A DNA stretch of 6,670 bases from an uncultured Bifidobacterium sp. (GTDB taxonomy: Bacteria; Actinomycetota; Actinomycetes; Actinomycetales; Bifidobacteriaceae): NCBI GenBank assembly GCA_937876495.1, contig CALEGL010000027.1:1-6670 (forward strand), in the 5' to 3' direction. Shown here piece after piece: positions 1-6,591 of the stretch (its first letter is position 1; the number at the start of each line of letters is the position of its first letter). Under the pieces are notes generated by a model. The model had not been told where the DNA came from. It made no database searches and saw nothing but the letters and a program-made list of their open reading frames with translations. Both the position numbers and the translations under genes were made by a program.

Positions 1-1
1 G

Positions 2-631
2 GCCGGAATCGTCCGCCAGCAGCTCGACCACTTCGAGGTCCCGGCCGACGCCCCCGTCGGCATCGCGTTTCCGGCGCCCATCAAGCCAGGCAGGGAACTC
101 ACGTTCATGGCGAATCTCGACAAGTCGTGGATCGGCGTGGACGTCACCGCCGTGTTCTCCGAGGCGTGCGGCCGTCCGGTGACCGTCGTCAACGACGCCG
201 ACGCCGCCGGCGTCGCGGAGCAGCAGTTCGGGGCCGCCAAGGGCCAGGACGGCCTCGTCATCGCTACCACCCTGGGGACCGGCATCGGCACGGCCCTCAT
301 CTACGACGGCGTCCTCATCCCCAACACCGAGCTCGGCCACATCGAACTGCCGAACGGCAAGGGCGACGCCGAGAAGTACGCGGCGTCCTCGGTGCGCGAC
401 CGCGAAAGCATGAGCTACAAGAAGTGGGCGAAGAGGCTGACGAAGTACTACGGCCTCATGGAGAAGTACTTCAACCCCGACCTGTTCGTCGTCGGCGGCG
501 GCGTGAGCCGCGTCAGCGAGAAGTTCCTGCCCTACATCGACATCGTCACGCCGATCGTGCCGGCGACGCTGCACAACGATGCGGGCATCATCGGAGCCGC
601 CTACTACGCGGCGACGAAGGCCGGGCGCTGA
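2..631 (+). CDS. ppgK: Polyphosphate glucokinase (ROK family), 5' end missing
   Basis: Cytoplasmic kinase that phosphorylates glucose to glucose-6-phosphate using inorganic polyphosphate (often also ATP), feeding central carbon metabolism. The reading frame is already open at base 2 and gives 209 residues ending at TGA 629-631. Family members are about 250-270 residues, so roughly 45-60 N-terminal residues, including the first phosphate-binding DxGGSG-type loop, lie off the left edge. Visible ROK motifs in order: GIAFPAP near 59-79; NDADAAG at 191-211, which carries the catalytic Asp; LGTGIGT at 272-292, the second phosphate loop; ELGHIEL at 329-349, which contacts sugar; and VVGGGVS at 488-508, the adenosine/phosphate motif. 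The C-terminal NDAGIIGAA is also typical. The Cys-rich zinc motif of many other ROK sugar kinases is absent, as expected for this subfamily. The ATG at 107 is internal, because homologous sequence continues upstream of it. The assignment is from remembered family motifs and I am very confident of it. Confidence 0.96.
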   Translation, partial: AGIVRQQLDHFEVPADAPVGIAFPAPIKPGRELTFMANLDKSWIGVDVTAVFSEACGRPVTVVNDADAAGVAEQQFGAAKGQDGLVIATTLGTGIGTALIYDGVLIPNTELGHIELPNGKGDAEKYAASSVRDRESMSYKKWAKRLTKYYGLMEKYFNPDLFVVGGGVSRVSEKFLPYIDIVTPIVPATLHNDAGIIGAAYYAATKAGR

Positions 632-655
632 CGTCCGTCCGCGTCCCCGCATCCG

Positions 656-689
656 TGACCCCCGTGACCCCTTCGGATCGCGGGGGTCA
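656..689 (+). terminator. Candidate hairpin terminator after ppgK
   Basis: A perfect 9-bp inverted repeat, TGACCCCCG at 656-664 and CGGGGGTCA at 681-689, encloses a 16-nt loop and starts 25 nt past the ppgK stop. The loop contains a second copy of TGACCCC (665-671), so an alternative 7-bp stem with an 11-nt loop can form with the same right arm. No T-tract follows, so intrinsic termination is uncertain. It ends only 11 nt before the preferred start of the next gene, so it could instead affect translation of that gene. Confidence 0.4.
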
Positions 690-699
690 GTCGCGTCCC

Positions 700-1881
700 G
701 TGCGCTTCTCCTCGAGGATGGGGCGCGACACGCCCAACGCCATCGCGCGCGCCGAAGCCGCCGCCCGGGCCCGAGGCGTGCGGCTGCGTCTCCTCAACGA
801 TTCGAATCCCACACGCCATGGGCTGGGGCCGGATCGGCTCCCGGGCGTGTATGAGGCCGACCCCCGCGGGTCTCTGACGGCCCGTCGCGCCCTGGCGCGC
901 TTCCTCGCGGATTCGGGCCGCGGCGGCACGGGGTCCGTGGACCCGGATCGGCTGTACCTTCTCGACTCCACATCCGAGGCCTACGCCTGGCTGCTCATGT
1001 TGCTGTGCGACCCGGGGGACGCCGTCCTGGCACCGGTGCCGGGATATCCGCTCGTGGACTCCTTGGCCTCGCTCGTCGGCGTCCGGGTGCGCGACTACCG
1101 GCTGCGCTACGACGGCTCCTGGACGATCGACGCGGCCGATATGCGGCGGGTCCTCGAATCGCCCGATGGCGACCGCATCCGGGCCGTGGTGCTCATCAAC
1201 CCCGACAACCCCACCGGCTCCTACGTCCATGAGGAGGAGAGGAGGGAGATCGTCGACCTGTGCCGGCGATACGGTCTGGCGCTGATTGCCGACGAGGTCT
1301 TCTTCGGCTATCCGCTCGAGCCGCTGGAGGGTCGGCGGCGCCTGGCGGGGGAGGACGGCGTTCTCACCTTCGCTCTGGACGGGCTGTCGAAAAGCCTGGC
1401 CGCCCCGCAGGCGAAGGTGGGCTGGATCAGGGTGTCCGGTCCGCAGGAGCAGATCGCCGAGGCCCTGAGGCTGCTCGACAGGATCGCCGACGACTTCCTT
1501 CCCGTCTCCGCCCGCATGGCCGAGGAGCTTCCAGTTCTGCTGGAGGGCGTGGAGGATCGCACCGGCGTCGTCCTCGACCGCATCACCGGCAATCTGCGAC
1601 GACTTGAGGGGATCCTGGCGTCACGTCAGGGCTGTCCGGTCTCGCTGATGCGTCCTGAGGGCGGATGGAGCGTGGTGCTGCGCATCCCCTCCGTCATCGA
1701 CGAGGACTCCCTCGTGCTCCGGCTCATCGAGGACAAGGGGATGACGGACCAGCCGGGGTATTTCTTTGACATGCCCGGCAACGGCCATCTCGTGCTCTCC
1801 CTGCTGCCCGCGCCCGCGGATTTTATCGAGGGTGCGGCCGCCGTCCTCGACCTCGTCGACGACATGCTCGACGGACGGTAG
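700..1881 (+). CDS. PLP-dependent class I/II aminotransferase
   Basis: Cytoplasmic fold-type I aminotransferase of about 393 residues; the amino-acid substrate cannot be read from the sequence. Motifs, numbered from GTG 700: NDSNPTR at 33-39, the N-terminal substrate segment; STSEAY and PVPGYPL in the cofactor phosphate and ring-stacking region; NPDNPTG at 167-173; ADEVFFGY at 197-204, with Asp198 expected to bind the PLP pyridine nitrogen and Tyr204 its O3'; LSKSLA, with Lys231 as the Schiff-base lysine; and GGWSVVLR, with Arg328 expected to bind the substrate carboxylate. All core catalytic residues are present. I prefer GTG 700 over ATG 718 because the FSSR(x)3TPNA segment between them is, as I recall, conserved at the start of homologs. 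Upstream, only a G-run at 682-686 resembles a ribosome site, and it is rather distant. ATG 718 (387 aa) is the alternative. The frame is open far upstream, but that part is the out-of-frame shadow of ppgK. It ends 25 bp before the convergent ABC gene. Confidence 0.9.
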   Translation: MRFSSRMGRDTPNAIARAEAAARARGVRLRLLNDSNPTRHGLGPDRLPGVYEADPRGSLTARRALARFLADSGRGGTGSVDPDRLYLLDSTSEAYAWLLMLLCDPGDAVLAPVPGYPLVDSLASLVGVRVRDYRLRYDGSWTIDAADMRRVLESPDGDRIRAVVLINPDNPTGSYVHEEERREIVDLCRRYGLALIADEVFFGYPLEPLEGRRRLAGEDGVLTFALDGLSKSLAAPQAKVGWIRVSGPQEQIAEALRLLDRIADDFLPVSARMAEELPVLLEGVEDRTGVVLDRITGNLRRLEGILASRQGCPVSLMRPEGGWSVVLRIPSVIDEDSLVLRLIEDKGMTDQPGYFFDMPGNGHLVLSLLPAPADFIEGAAAVLDLVDDMLDGR

Positions 1882-1908
1882 GCGATCCGCCAGCCGGATC
1901 CGACCGTC
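1874..1908. terminator. Candidate bidirectional hairpin between convergent genes
   Basis: Two nested inverted repeats span the junction of the convergent aminotransferase and ABC genes. The inner stem is GATCCG 1884-1889 with CGGATC 1895-1900 and a 5-nt loop. The outer stem is GACGGT 1874-1879 with ACCGTC 1903-1908, separated from the inner stem by a small asymmetric internal loop. The structure overlaps both stop codons, TAG 1879-1881 on + and the complement of TCA 1907-1909 on -. Being symmetric, it could work in both directions. No T-tract is present on either side, so the terminator call is tentative. Confidence 0.4.
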
Positions 1909-2731
1909 AGGATCTTCGCACGGCCTTACGGCGTTCGCGGATAAGCACGTCGTAGGCGTCGAGCACCTGGCGCACCGGCCCCTGGGCCACGGCGCGACCC
2001 TCGTCGAGAAGCAGCGCCTCCTCGACCTCGGGGTCGGAGGCCGAGACGATGTCGAGGTCATGCGTGGCGAACACCACCCGGGGACCCGATCCGAGCAGGA
2101 CCTCCCGCACCTGCCGCGCATCGGAGCCCTCCAGACCGCGGGTGGGCTCGTCGGCGACGAGCATCCGCGGCGACGGGGCGAGAGCGACGGCGATGGACAG
2201 CAGATGCCGCTGCAGCCCGCCCAGGGCGTCCACGGGACGGTCCGCCATCATGTTCAGCCGGCACAGCGCCAGCAGGTCGGCGCAGCGCGCTTCGCGTTCG
2301 CCCCGCGGCCATCCCGCGGCGTCCAGAGCCCCTCGGACGACCTGAGCGACGGTCCGGAGCCGGCGCAGACGCGGAGGCAGACGTTCGGCGTCGACGCCGA
2401 CGACGAGACGGGACAGACGACGGCGGTCGCGTCGCCGCGAGAAGTCCAGCGACGCATCCCCGACCTCCACCCTCACGGAACCCGTCAAGGGCGTCAGAGA
2501 GCCGTCCAGAACCCCCAGAAGCGTGGATTTCCCCGAGCCGTTGAGTCCGATCACGGCCGTCGACGTCGCGGCGAAGGCGCAGGTGACGTCGTGGAGGCCG
2601 ACGGATCCGTCAGGGAAGACGTATCCGACATGCCCGAGCGCAAGCCGTATGCCGCCGTCCCCATCGGCGGAGGCGGGGACGGCGCGTGATGCCCTGTGGA
2701 ACAGTCCCATGGGATTCATTCTAGATGTCAT
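1907..2731 (-). CDS. ABC transporter ATP-binding protein, ECF-like, with degenerate signature motif
   Basis: A 274-residue ATPase subunit expected at the cytoplasmic face of a membrane transporter; overall it most resembles ECF/cobalt-type ATPases. Motifs: an aromatic A-loop near YVF 37-39; Walker A GLNGSGKST 62-70; Walker B MLVADEP with catalytic Glu195; D-loop-like GLEGSD; and switch His224 in FATHDLD. Two elements are unusual. The family signature LSGGQ reads LGGLQ (170-174), and no Q-loop glutamine stands at the expected place after Walker A, where the segment reads VVGVDAERLPPRL (110-122). ATP binding looks intact; the altered signature may weaken or change hydrolysis. ATG 2731 is chosen as the first start, with GAGGA about 11 nt upstream; Met5 and Met8 are alternatives. 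The 97 bp between it and the upstream membrane-protein gene hold nothing I can identify, so co-transcription is possible. No permease or substrate-binding gene is adjacent. The ABC ATPase call is firm, but the substrate is unknown. Confidence 0.9.
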   Translation of the reverse strand: MTSRMNPMGLFHRASRAVPASADGDGGIRLALGHVGYVFPDGSVGLHDVTCAFAATSTAVIGLNGSGKSTLLGVLDGSLTPLTGSVRVEVGDASLDFSRRRDRRRLSRLVVGVDAERLPPRLRRLRTVAQVVRGALDAAGWPRGEREARCADLLALCRLNMMADRPVDALGGLQRHLLSIAVALAPSPRMLVADEPTRGLEGSDARQVREVLLGSGPRVVFATHDLDIVSASDPEVEEALLLDEGRAVAQGPVRQVLDAYDVLIRERRKAVRRS

Positions 2732-2828
2732 GGCCCAGAGGTCCTCGACCCGTCGGCATCCCGTGATCAGGCTCCGTCTCTGCCTCCGCCAGACGTCCTG
2801 GATTCGCCGTCCCCATGCCGGTCATGTG

Positions 2829-4982
2829 CTACGACCAGGCGAGGAACCAGGAGGACACCGTGTGGTAGGACTGCGGGGACATGGTGATCAGCGGATTCTC
2901 CCTGCCGATGACGAACAGGGACGTCACGGCGATGGCCAGGGTGGCGAGCATCGCCGCCAAGGCGACCAGACGGACGATGACGGCGATGGCTTCGTGGCGG
3001 CCGCCCGTTCTCTCGGGCGTGAGCACGGATGCCATCGCCGTGGCGGCGGGGATCATGACCAGCCATGAGAAGTCCGAGGCATACCGCCAGGCCAGCCCTC
3101 CCTCGGCGGCGTCGAGGGCCATGATCGCCAGCGAGAGCAGGGAGCAGGAGACGAGGAAGGGATGAAGGCCGCCCTTTCCCAGACGTCGGCGCATGAACGG
3201 CGCGACGACGGCCAGGACGGCCGGCGGGCAGGTGAGAAGCAGTCCTCCGACGACGGGGGAGGAGTAGCCCCATCGGGGGAAGGACGTCGCGGCGACGGAT
3301 ATCCAGGGGAAGGCGTCCGTGAAGTGCGGGCGGAGCAGCAGATAGTAGCCGAGGATGGGCACGAAGTTGGCCAGCGGCATCCGGTACGCCGTCATGTCGG
3401 TCACGGTGAGCTGGTATCTCACGCCGAAGTCCAGCGGGGATCCGAAGCGGATCATGTTGTACGCGAGCAGCGGGAGGACGACGAGCGCCGCCGGTCCGAG
3501 AACCGCCGCGCTGAGCGTCGCGATGGTCCGTCTCCGCAGGGTCCGTCTCCGGGCCTGGGCCATCAGGGCCTTCAGCTGGGGAAGGAAGATGGGGAAGGCC
3601 GTGAGCGCCGCGAGCACGAAAGGCGGACGGCATCCCAGATTCGCCGCGAGACACAGCGATCCCGCGGCCAGCCGGGTCAGACTCACAGGAGCTGCGCCAT
3701 CGATGACGAGCGCGTGGCGGCGCCAGACGCGTCCGTCGGCGGCGCCCAGCCACAGCCACAGGCCCAGACAGCTGAACATCAGCGAGGCGACGAAGGGCAC
3801 GGTGTAGAAGTTGCGCTGATACCACAGATATGACAGTCCGGAGCCCAGAACCATGGCCGACACGGCCATCGTCGCGGCGGCGAGATTGATTTGGGGCACC
3901 GCGCGGCGCAGCACGCGCAGCAGCAGCAGCGAGGCGAACACGAGGAACCCGCCCAGCAGCAGGGCCACGGCGGACGCCGTGGGCAGACCGAGGCCGGAGG
4001 GGGTCCACAGGCTGGTCACAGCCCGGTAGGGCAGGAAGAGCAGCACCGCCGGAATCACCCCGAAGTACGAGTACCAGCGGCCGTCGTGGAAGACGTAGTC
4101 CCAGTAGATCGGGCCGACCCCCCGGGAGAGCAGGCTCTGGCGCGCGGACGGGTCGTAGGGGTCCGACGCCGAGGCCAGGGCGTCGGGAACCGGCAGGTCG
4201 AGCCATGTCCGGCCGTGCAGCAGGGCGTCGGCGACATGGTCGTACTGCCCGAAGTCGTACGTGTACCCTCCGGCGTCATGGAAGACGGTGGGATAGTCGT
4301 ACCAGATCTGCAGGGCGGCGTCGCCGACGGCCAGGGCGACGACGCCGACGATCAGCGCGACCCCCACCGACCTCTGACGTCCGTCGGAGGGATCGAGGCG
4401 GATGCGCCACCATGACGACCCCGGCCTCCATGCCATCAGCAGCAGCGCCAGCGCGGCCATGACCGCCACGCGGATCCACGAGATTTCGAAGGGCACCCTG
4501 ACGTTCGCCCGTATCGCCGTGAAGGGGACCAGCGAGCCTTTGGGCTCCTGGATCCACAGGCGTATCGATGACGTCGCATCCGTGCGCAGGTACAGGGAAC
4601 GGGCCACCGAGGTCGTCACCGACGTCGCCCGTCCGGTCCGGCCGTCGGAGTCCAGACGCACGTTCACCAGCGTCAGCGTGGCCGTGGCATCCCGGCGGGG
4701 GACGGATGCGGCGTCGATGCGGGCGTATCCCGAGGTCCCGTCGGCGCTGACGTCCAGATACGCCTCCGTGGGGTCGGTCACGCGCAGCAGGCCGTCCTTG
4801 GTGCGTTCCAGCCCCTCGCCCAGCGAGTTCGTGGCCGACGTGGAGTCCGTGCTTGCCGACATCGTCGTCCAGAAGGGGAGATTGAATGCCACGACCTCGA
4901 GCAGCATGACGGCCGCGGCCAGCGCCATGGCGATACACGCAAGGCGTCGCGCGCGCCCGGACATGAGGGAGTTCACGGCCAT
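2829..4982 (-). CDS. Large polytopic membrane protein, GT-C glycosyltransferase-like, function unknown
   Basis: A 717-residue integral membrane protein with about 12-14 hydrophobic helices. Helix 1 lies at about 12-34. A Ser/Thr-rich, probably beta-rich domain that should face outside follows at 36-166, then helices near 167-185 and 205-223. A conserved-looking extracytoplasmic loop at 224-302 holds FHDAGGYTYDFGQYDH, DPYDPSARQ and WDYVFHDGRWYSYFG. The rest is mainly helices to about 690, with NMIRFGSPLDFGVRYQLT near 509-526 and WRYASDFSWL near 632-641. Arg-rich cytoplasmic loops (186-204, 477-486) fit the positive-inside rule. This arrangement and these motifs recall a family of GT-C-like membrane proteins in Gram-positive bacteria, which would transfer sugars from lipid-linked donors at the outer membrane face; that role is inference. 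ATG 4982 is the first in-frame start (a TGA lies just upstream) and has no Shine-Dalgarno, so translation may be leaderless; Met7 (4964) is the alternative. Divergent from the gene starting at 5028, and possibly co-transcribed with the downstream ABC gene. Confidence 0.8.
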   Translation of the reverse strand: MAVNSLMSGRARRLACIAMALAAAVMLLEVVAFNLPFWTTMSASTDSTSATNSLGEGLERTKDGLLRVTDPTEAYLDVSADGTSGYARIDAASVPRRDATATLTLVNVRLDSDGRTGRATSVTTSVARSLYLRTDATSSIRLWIQEPKGSLVPFTAIRANVRVPFEISWIRVAVMAALALLLMAWRPGSSWWRIRLDPSDGRQRSVGVALIVGVVALAVGDAALQIWYDYPTVFHDAGGYTYDFGQYDHVADALLHGRTWLDLPVPDALASASDPYDPSARQSLLSRGVGPIYWDYVFHDGRWYSYFGVIPAVLLFLPYRAVTSLWTPSGLGLPTASAVALLLGGFLVFASLLLLRVLRRAVPQINLAAATMAVSAMVLGSGLSYLWYQRNFYTVPFVASLMFSCLGLWLWLGAADGRVWRRHALVIDGAAPVSLTRLAAGSLCLAANLGCRPPFVLAALTAFPIFLPQLKALMAQARRRTLRRRTIATLSAAVLGPAALVVLPLLAYNMIRFGSPLDFGVRYQLTVTDMTAYRMPLANFVPILGYYLLLRPHFTDAFPWISVAATSFPRWGYSSPVVGGLLLTCPPAVLAVVAPFMRRRLGKGGLHPFLVSCSLLSLAIMALDAAEGGLAWRYASDFSWLVMIPAATAMASVLTPERTGGRHEAIAVIVRLVALAAMLATLAIAVTSLFVIGRENPLITMSPQSYHTVSSWFLAWS

Positions 4983-4997
4983 TATTCTATAAGCGTC
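4981..4997. promoter_or_regulatory. AT-rich divergent promoter candidate
   Basis: Only 45 bp (4983-5027) separate the divergent starts, so both promoters must lie in or near this gap. The only AT-rich spot is ATTATTCTATAAG at 4981-4993. On + it contains TATAAG (4988-4993), a plausible -10 about 34 nt before ATG 5028. On - it reads TTATAGAATA directly before ATG 4982, which would place transcription initiation at or next to the start codon. I see no good -35 hexamer at normal spacing for either direction. Confidence 0.35.
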
Positions 4998-5013
4998 ATG
5001 TCGTCACGCCCGG

Positions 5014-5019
5014 AAAGGA
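5014..5019 (+). promoter_or_regulatory. Ribosome binding site deciding the start at 5028
   Basis: AAAGGA stands 8 nt before ATG 5028. Another in-frame ATG lies at 4998, but nothing like a Shine-Dalgarno precedes it, so 5028 is the better start. Confidence 0.65.
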
Positions 5020-5027
5020 TTGCTGCC

Positions 5028-6558
5028 ATGTCCCCACAAACGAATCCCTCCGGTTCCGCGGGCGGGTCCCGGGACGTCGTGGCCGGCGTGTCCGGTTGCC
5101 TCCGGGCGCTGGAGCGTCGCGCCATGCGGATCCTGGGAACGGGCCGACGCGCCCGTCGGAAGGGGTCCGACGGCCTGCCTGCCGATGCGAAGGCCCTGGA
5201 GGAGCTGAAGGACAAGGCCCTCTGGCTGTCGCCCGTGACGAAAAGGCATGCCTTCCCGGGGCTGCCGGGGGTCCCCGACGGGATGACGCTGGGATGGGCT
5301 CAGCTGGAATCCACCATCGGACGGGGATTCTCCATCGGGGTCTTCATGGGGCGTGCGCGCTTCGCCCCCATCGCGCTCGCCGACGACCATGGCCGGGTGT
5401 TCGCCGGCATGGACGTCCATATGGATGTGCACGACGTCGAACCGGAGTTCATGTTCACCCGGGAGAACGACGGCATGGCGCGGGATGATTCGGGGTTCGG
5501 CCTTCGAAACCGGCATGACCGGCGCGGGGGTGGAACCGCTCCTGCGAAGGGCGTGCGCGTCGTTCAGGGAGGCATGGTGGGACGCGATTCCACCGGCGCC
5601 ATGATCTGGCTGGCCTCGTGGATGAAACGCCATGGAAGATACGAGCTCGGACAGCTGCGCATGCCGCTGCCTCCGGAGAGACGGCTTGACCTGGGCTACA
5701 GGGACGCCCTGACCATCGGATTCCTCTCCTCGTATCTTCTTCCGCGCTTCGCCGGCCTGCTGCTGGGGTTCGGTTCCGGGAACATCTTCCGCCGCCTCAA
5801 CAGGGAGGCTCCCACCGGCGCGATCCGTCGGAGCGTCGCCGACGCCAGACGGGCCCGTGGGCACGGTCTGCGGGTGTCGGGGCTCGAGGAGCATTTCATC
5901 GACCTCATGGACGAGGCCGGCGTCCTGGGTCCTCTGCCCGGGCTGGAGCCGGTGCATGGAGCGGAGCCTCTTCACCTGTACACCTCGAGCTATTCGGGGG
6001 GCTTCGTCTTCGGATGGGGGGATTCCCTCGCCTTCCCCGCGGTGCTCAGAAGCCTGCGCATCGAGGGGAACCTCAACCGCTTCGCCGCGGTGAGCGCCTG
6101 CCTGGAGCACGGCATGCGCCTGGGATCGTCGCTCACCGAGGACACGGTCACCAGGGAGCAGGCGGCGAGGATGGATCTCGCCCTTCTCGCCGACCCCGCC
6201 ATCATCGCCCTTCCCCATGAGGACTCCGCCGCAGTCGACCCGCTGAACGACAACGGCGTCGACGCCGTGCTGCGTCTGATGGACGTCGCCCGCGCCACCG
6301 CGGGTCGCATCGCCGGCGAGGACGCGCCCGTGGGAGGGTCCGCCCGTCCCTCCGAGTGGACGTACCGCCAGACGCTGGCCCTGCTCGTGCGCAGCCTGCG
6401 TCTGCCCTACCGCTTCGACACCGAGTTCCGTTCGGATCTCGCCAACGGGTCGGTCGCCATGGCCTTCACCACGGCGGGGATGTCGATGATGCCCGCGCAT
6501 CGCTACGACGCCTCCGCCGGAGGATGGACGGACGTCGACGAGGCGGGACGCGCCATCA
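5028..6558 (+). CDS. Hypothetical protein, unrecognised, 3' end missing
   Basis: I do not recognise this family. The frame is open from ATG 5028 with no stop; 510 complete codons of genuine genomic sequence are visible before adapter begins at 6559. The translation continues through the adapter to the window end, but those residues are not real. The protein looks soluble: an Arg-rich N-terminal stretch at about 24-50 (RRAMRILGTGRRARRK), then WLSPVTKRHAFPG at 66-78, an Asp/His-rich MDVHMDVHDVEPEF at 128-141, a mildly hydrophobic segment near GFLSSYLLPRFAGLLLG, and a C-terminal part with YTSSYSGGFVFGWGD and RSDLANGSVAMAF. No signal peptide, convincing membrane helix or nucleotide-binding loop is visible. 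Third-position G/C preference supports coding. Residues 153-191 are an exception: unusually Gly/Arg-rich, with more A/T-ending codons, while another frame reads more naturally there, so two compensating indels are possible. It is divergently transcribed from the membrane protein, and its function cannot be inferred from that. Confidence 0.8.
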
Positions 6559-6591
6559 CTGTCCCTTATACACATCCGACGCTGCCGACGA
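6559..6591 (+). other. Nextera/Tn5 library adapter (artefact, not genomic)
   Basis: 6559-6577 matches the 19-bp Tn5 mosaic end CTGTCTCTTATACACATCT with two differences, both T to C (6564 and 6577). It is followed without a gap by GACGCTGCCGACGA (6578-6591), the exact remainder of the reverse-complemented Nextera Read 1 adapter. This is a library construct read through at a fragment end, so genomic sequence should be taken to stop at 6558. Translations across it give the familiar contaminant peptides LYTSDAADE (+) and QRRMCIRDS (-). Confidence 0.96.

Noticed and set aside
127..699. Upstream extension of the aminotransferase frame back to base 127.
   Set aside because: The extension is Arg-rich nonsense overlapping ppgK out of frame. 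Homology-like sequence starts only at about 700.
1766..2689. A 307-codon plus-strand frame opposite the ABC ATPase.
   Set aside because: The minus frame has Walker A, Walker B and H-loop motifs. The plus frame shows only Arg/Gln/His/Gly-rich antisense composition.
2732..2828. A small gene, promoter or terminator between the membrane-protein and ABC genes.
   Set aside because: No start with a ribosome site and meaningful frame, no stable hairpin with a T-tract and no clear -10/-35 pair could be found in these 97 bases.
2767..4206. A 479-codon minus-strand frame overlapping the membrane-protein gene.
   Set aside because: It lies in a different frame, is rich in Arg, Gly and Pro with no hydrophobic pattern, and covers the part of the membrane protein with clear helices. 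It is a shadow of that gene.
1..6558. CRISPR arrays, tRNA/rRNA genes, phage genes, tandem repeats or a defence island.
   Set aside because: I saw no spaced direct repeats, tRNA-like cloverleaf ends, integrase or toxin-antitoxin-like pairs. The region is densely filled with ordinary coding sequence.
6559..6577. A real Tn5/IS50 transposon end.
   Set aside because: The 19-bp mosaic end is the engineered Nextera form and is followed by primer sequence and an index, not by transposase or resistance genes.
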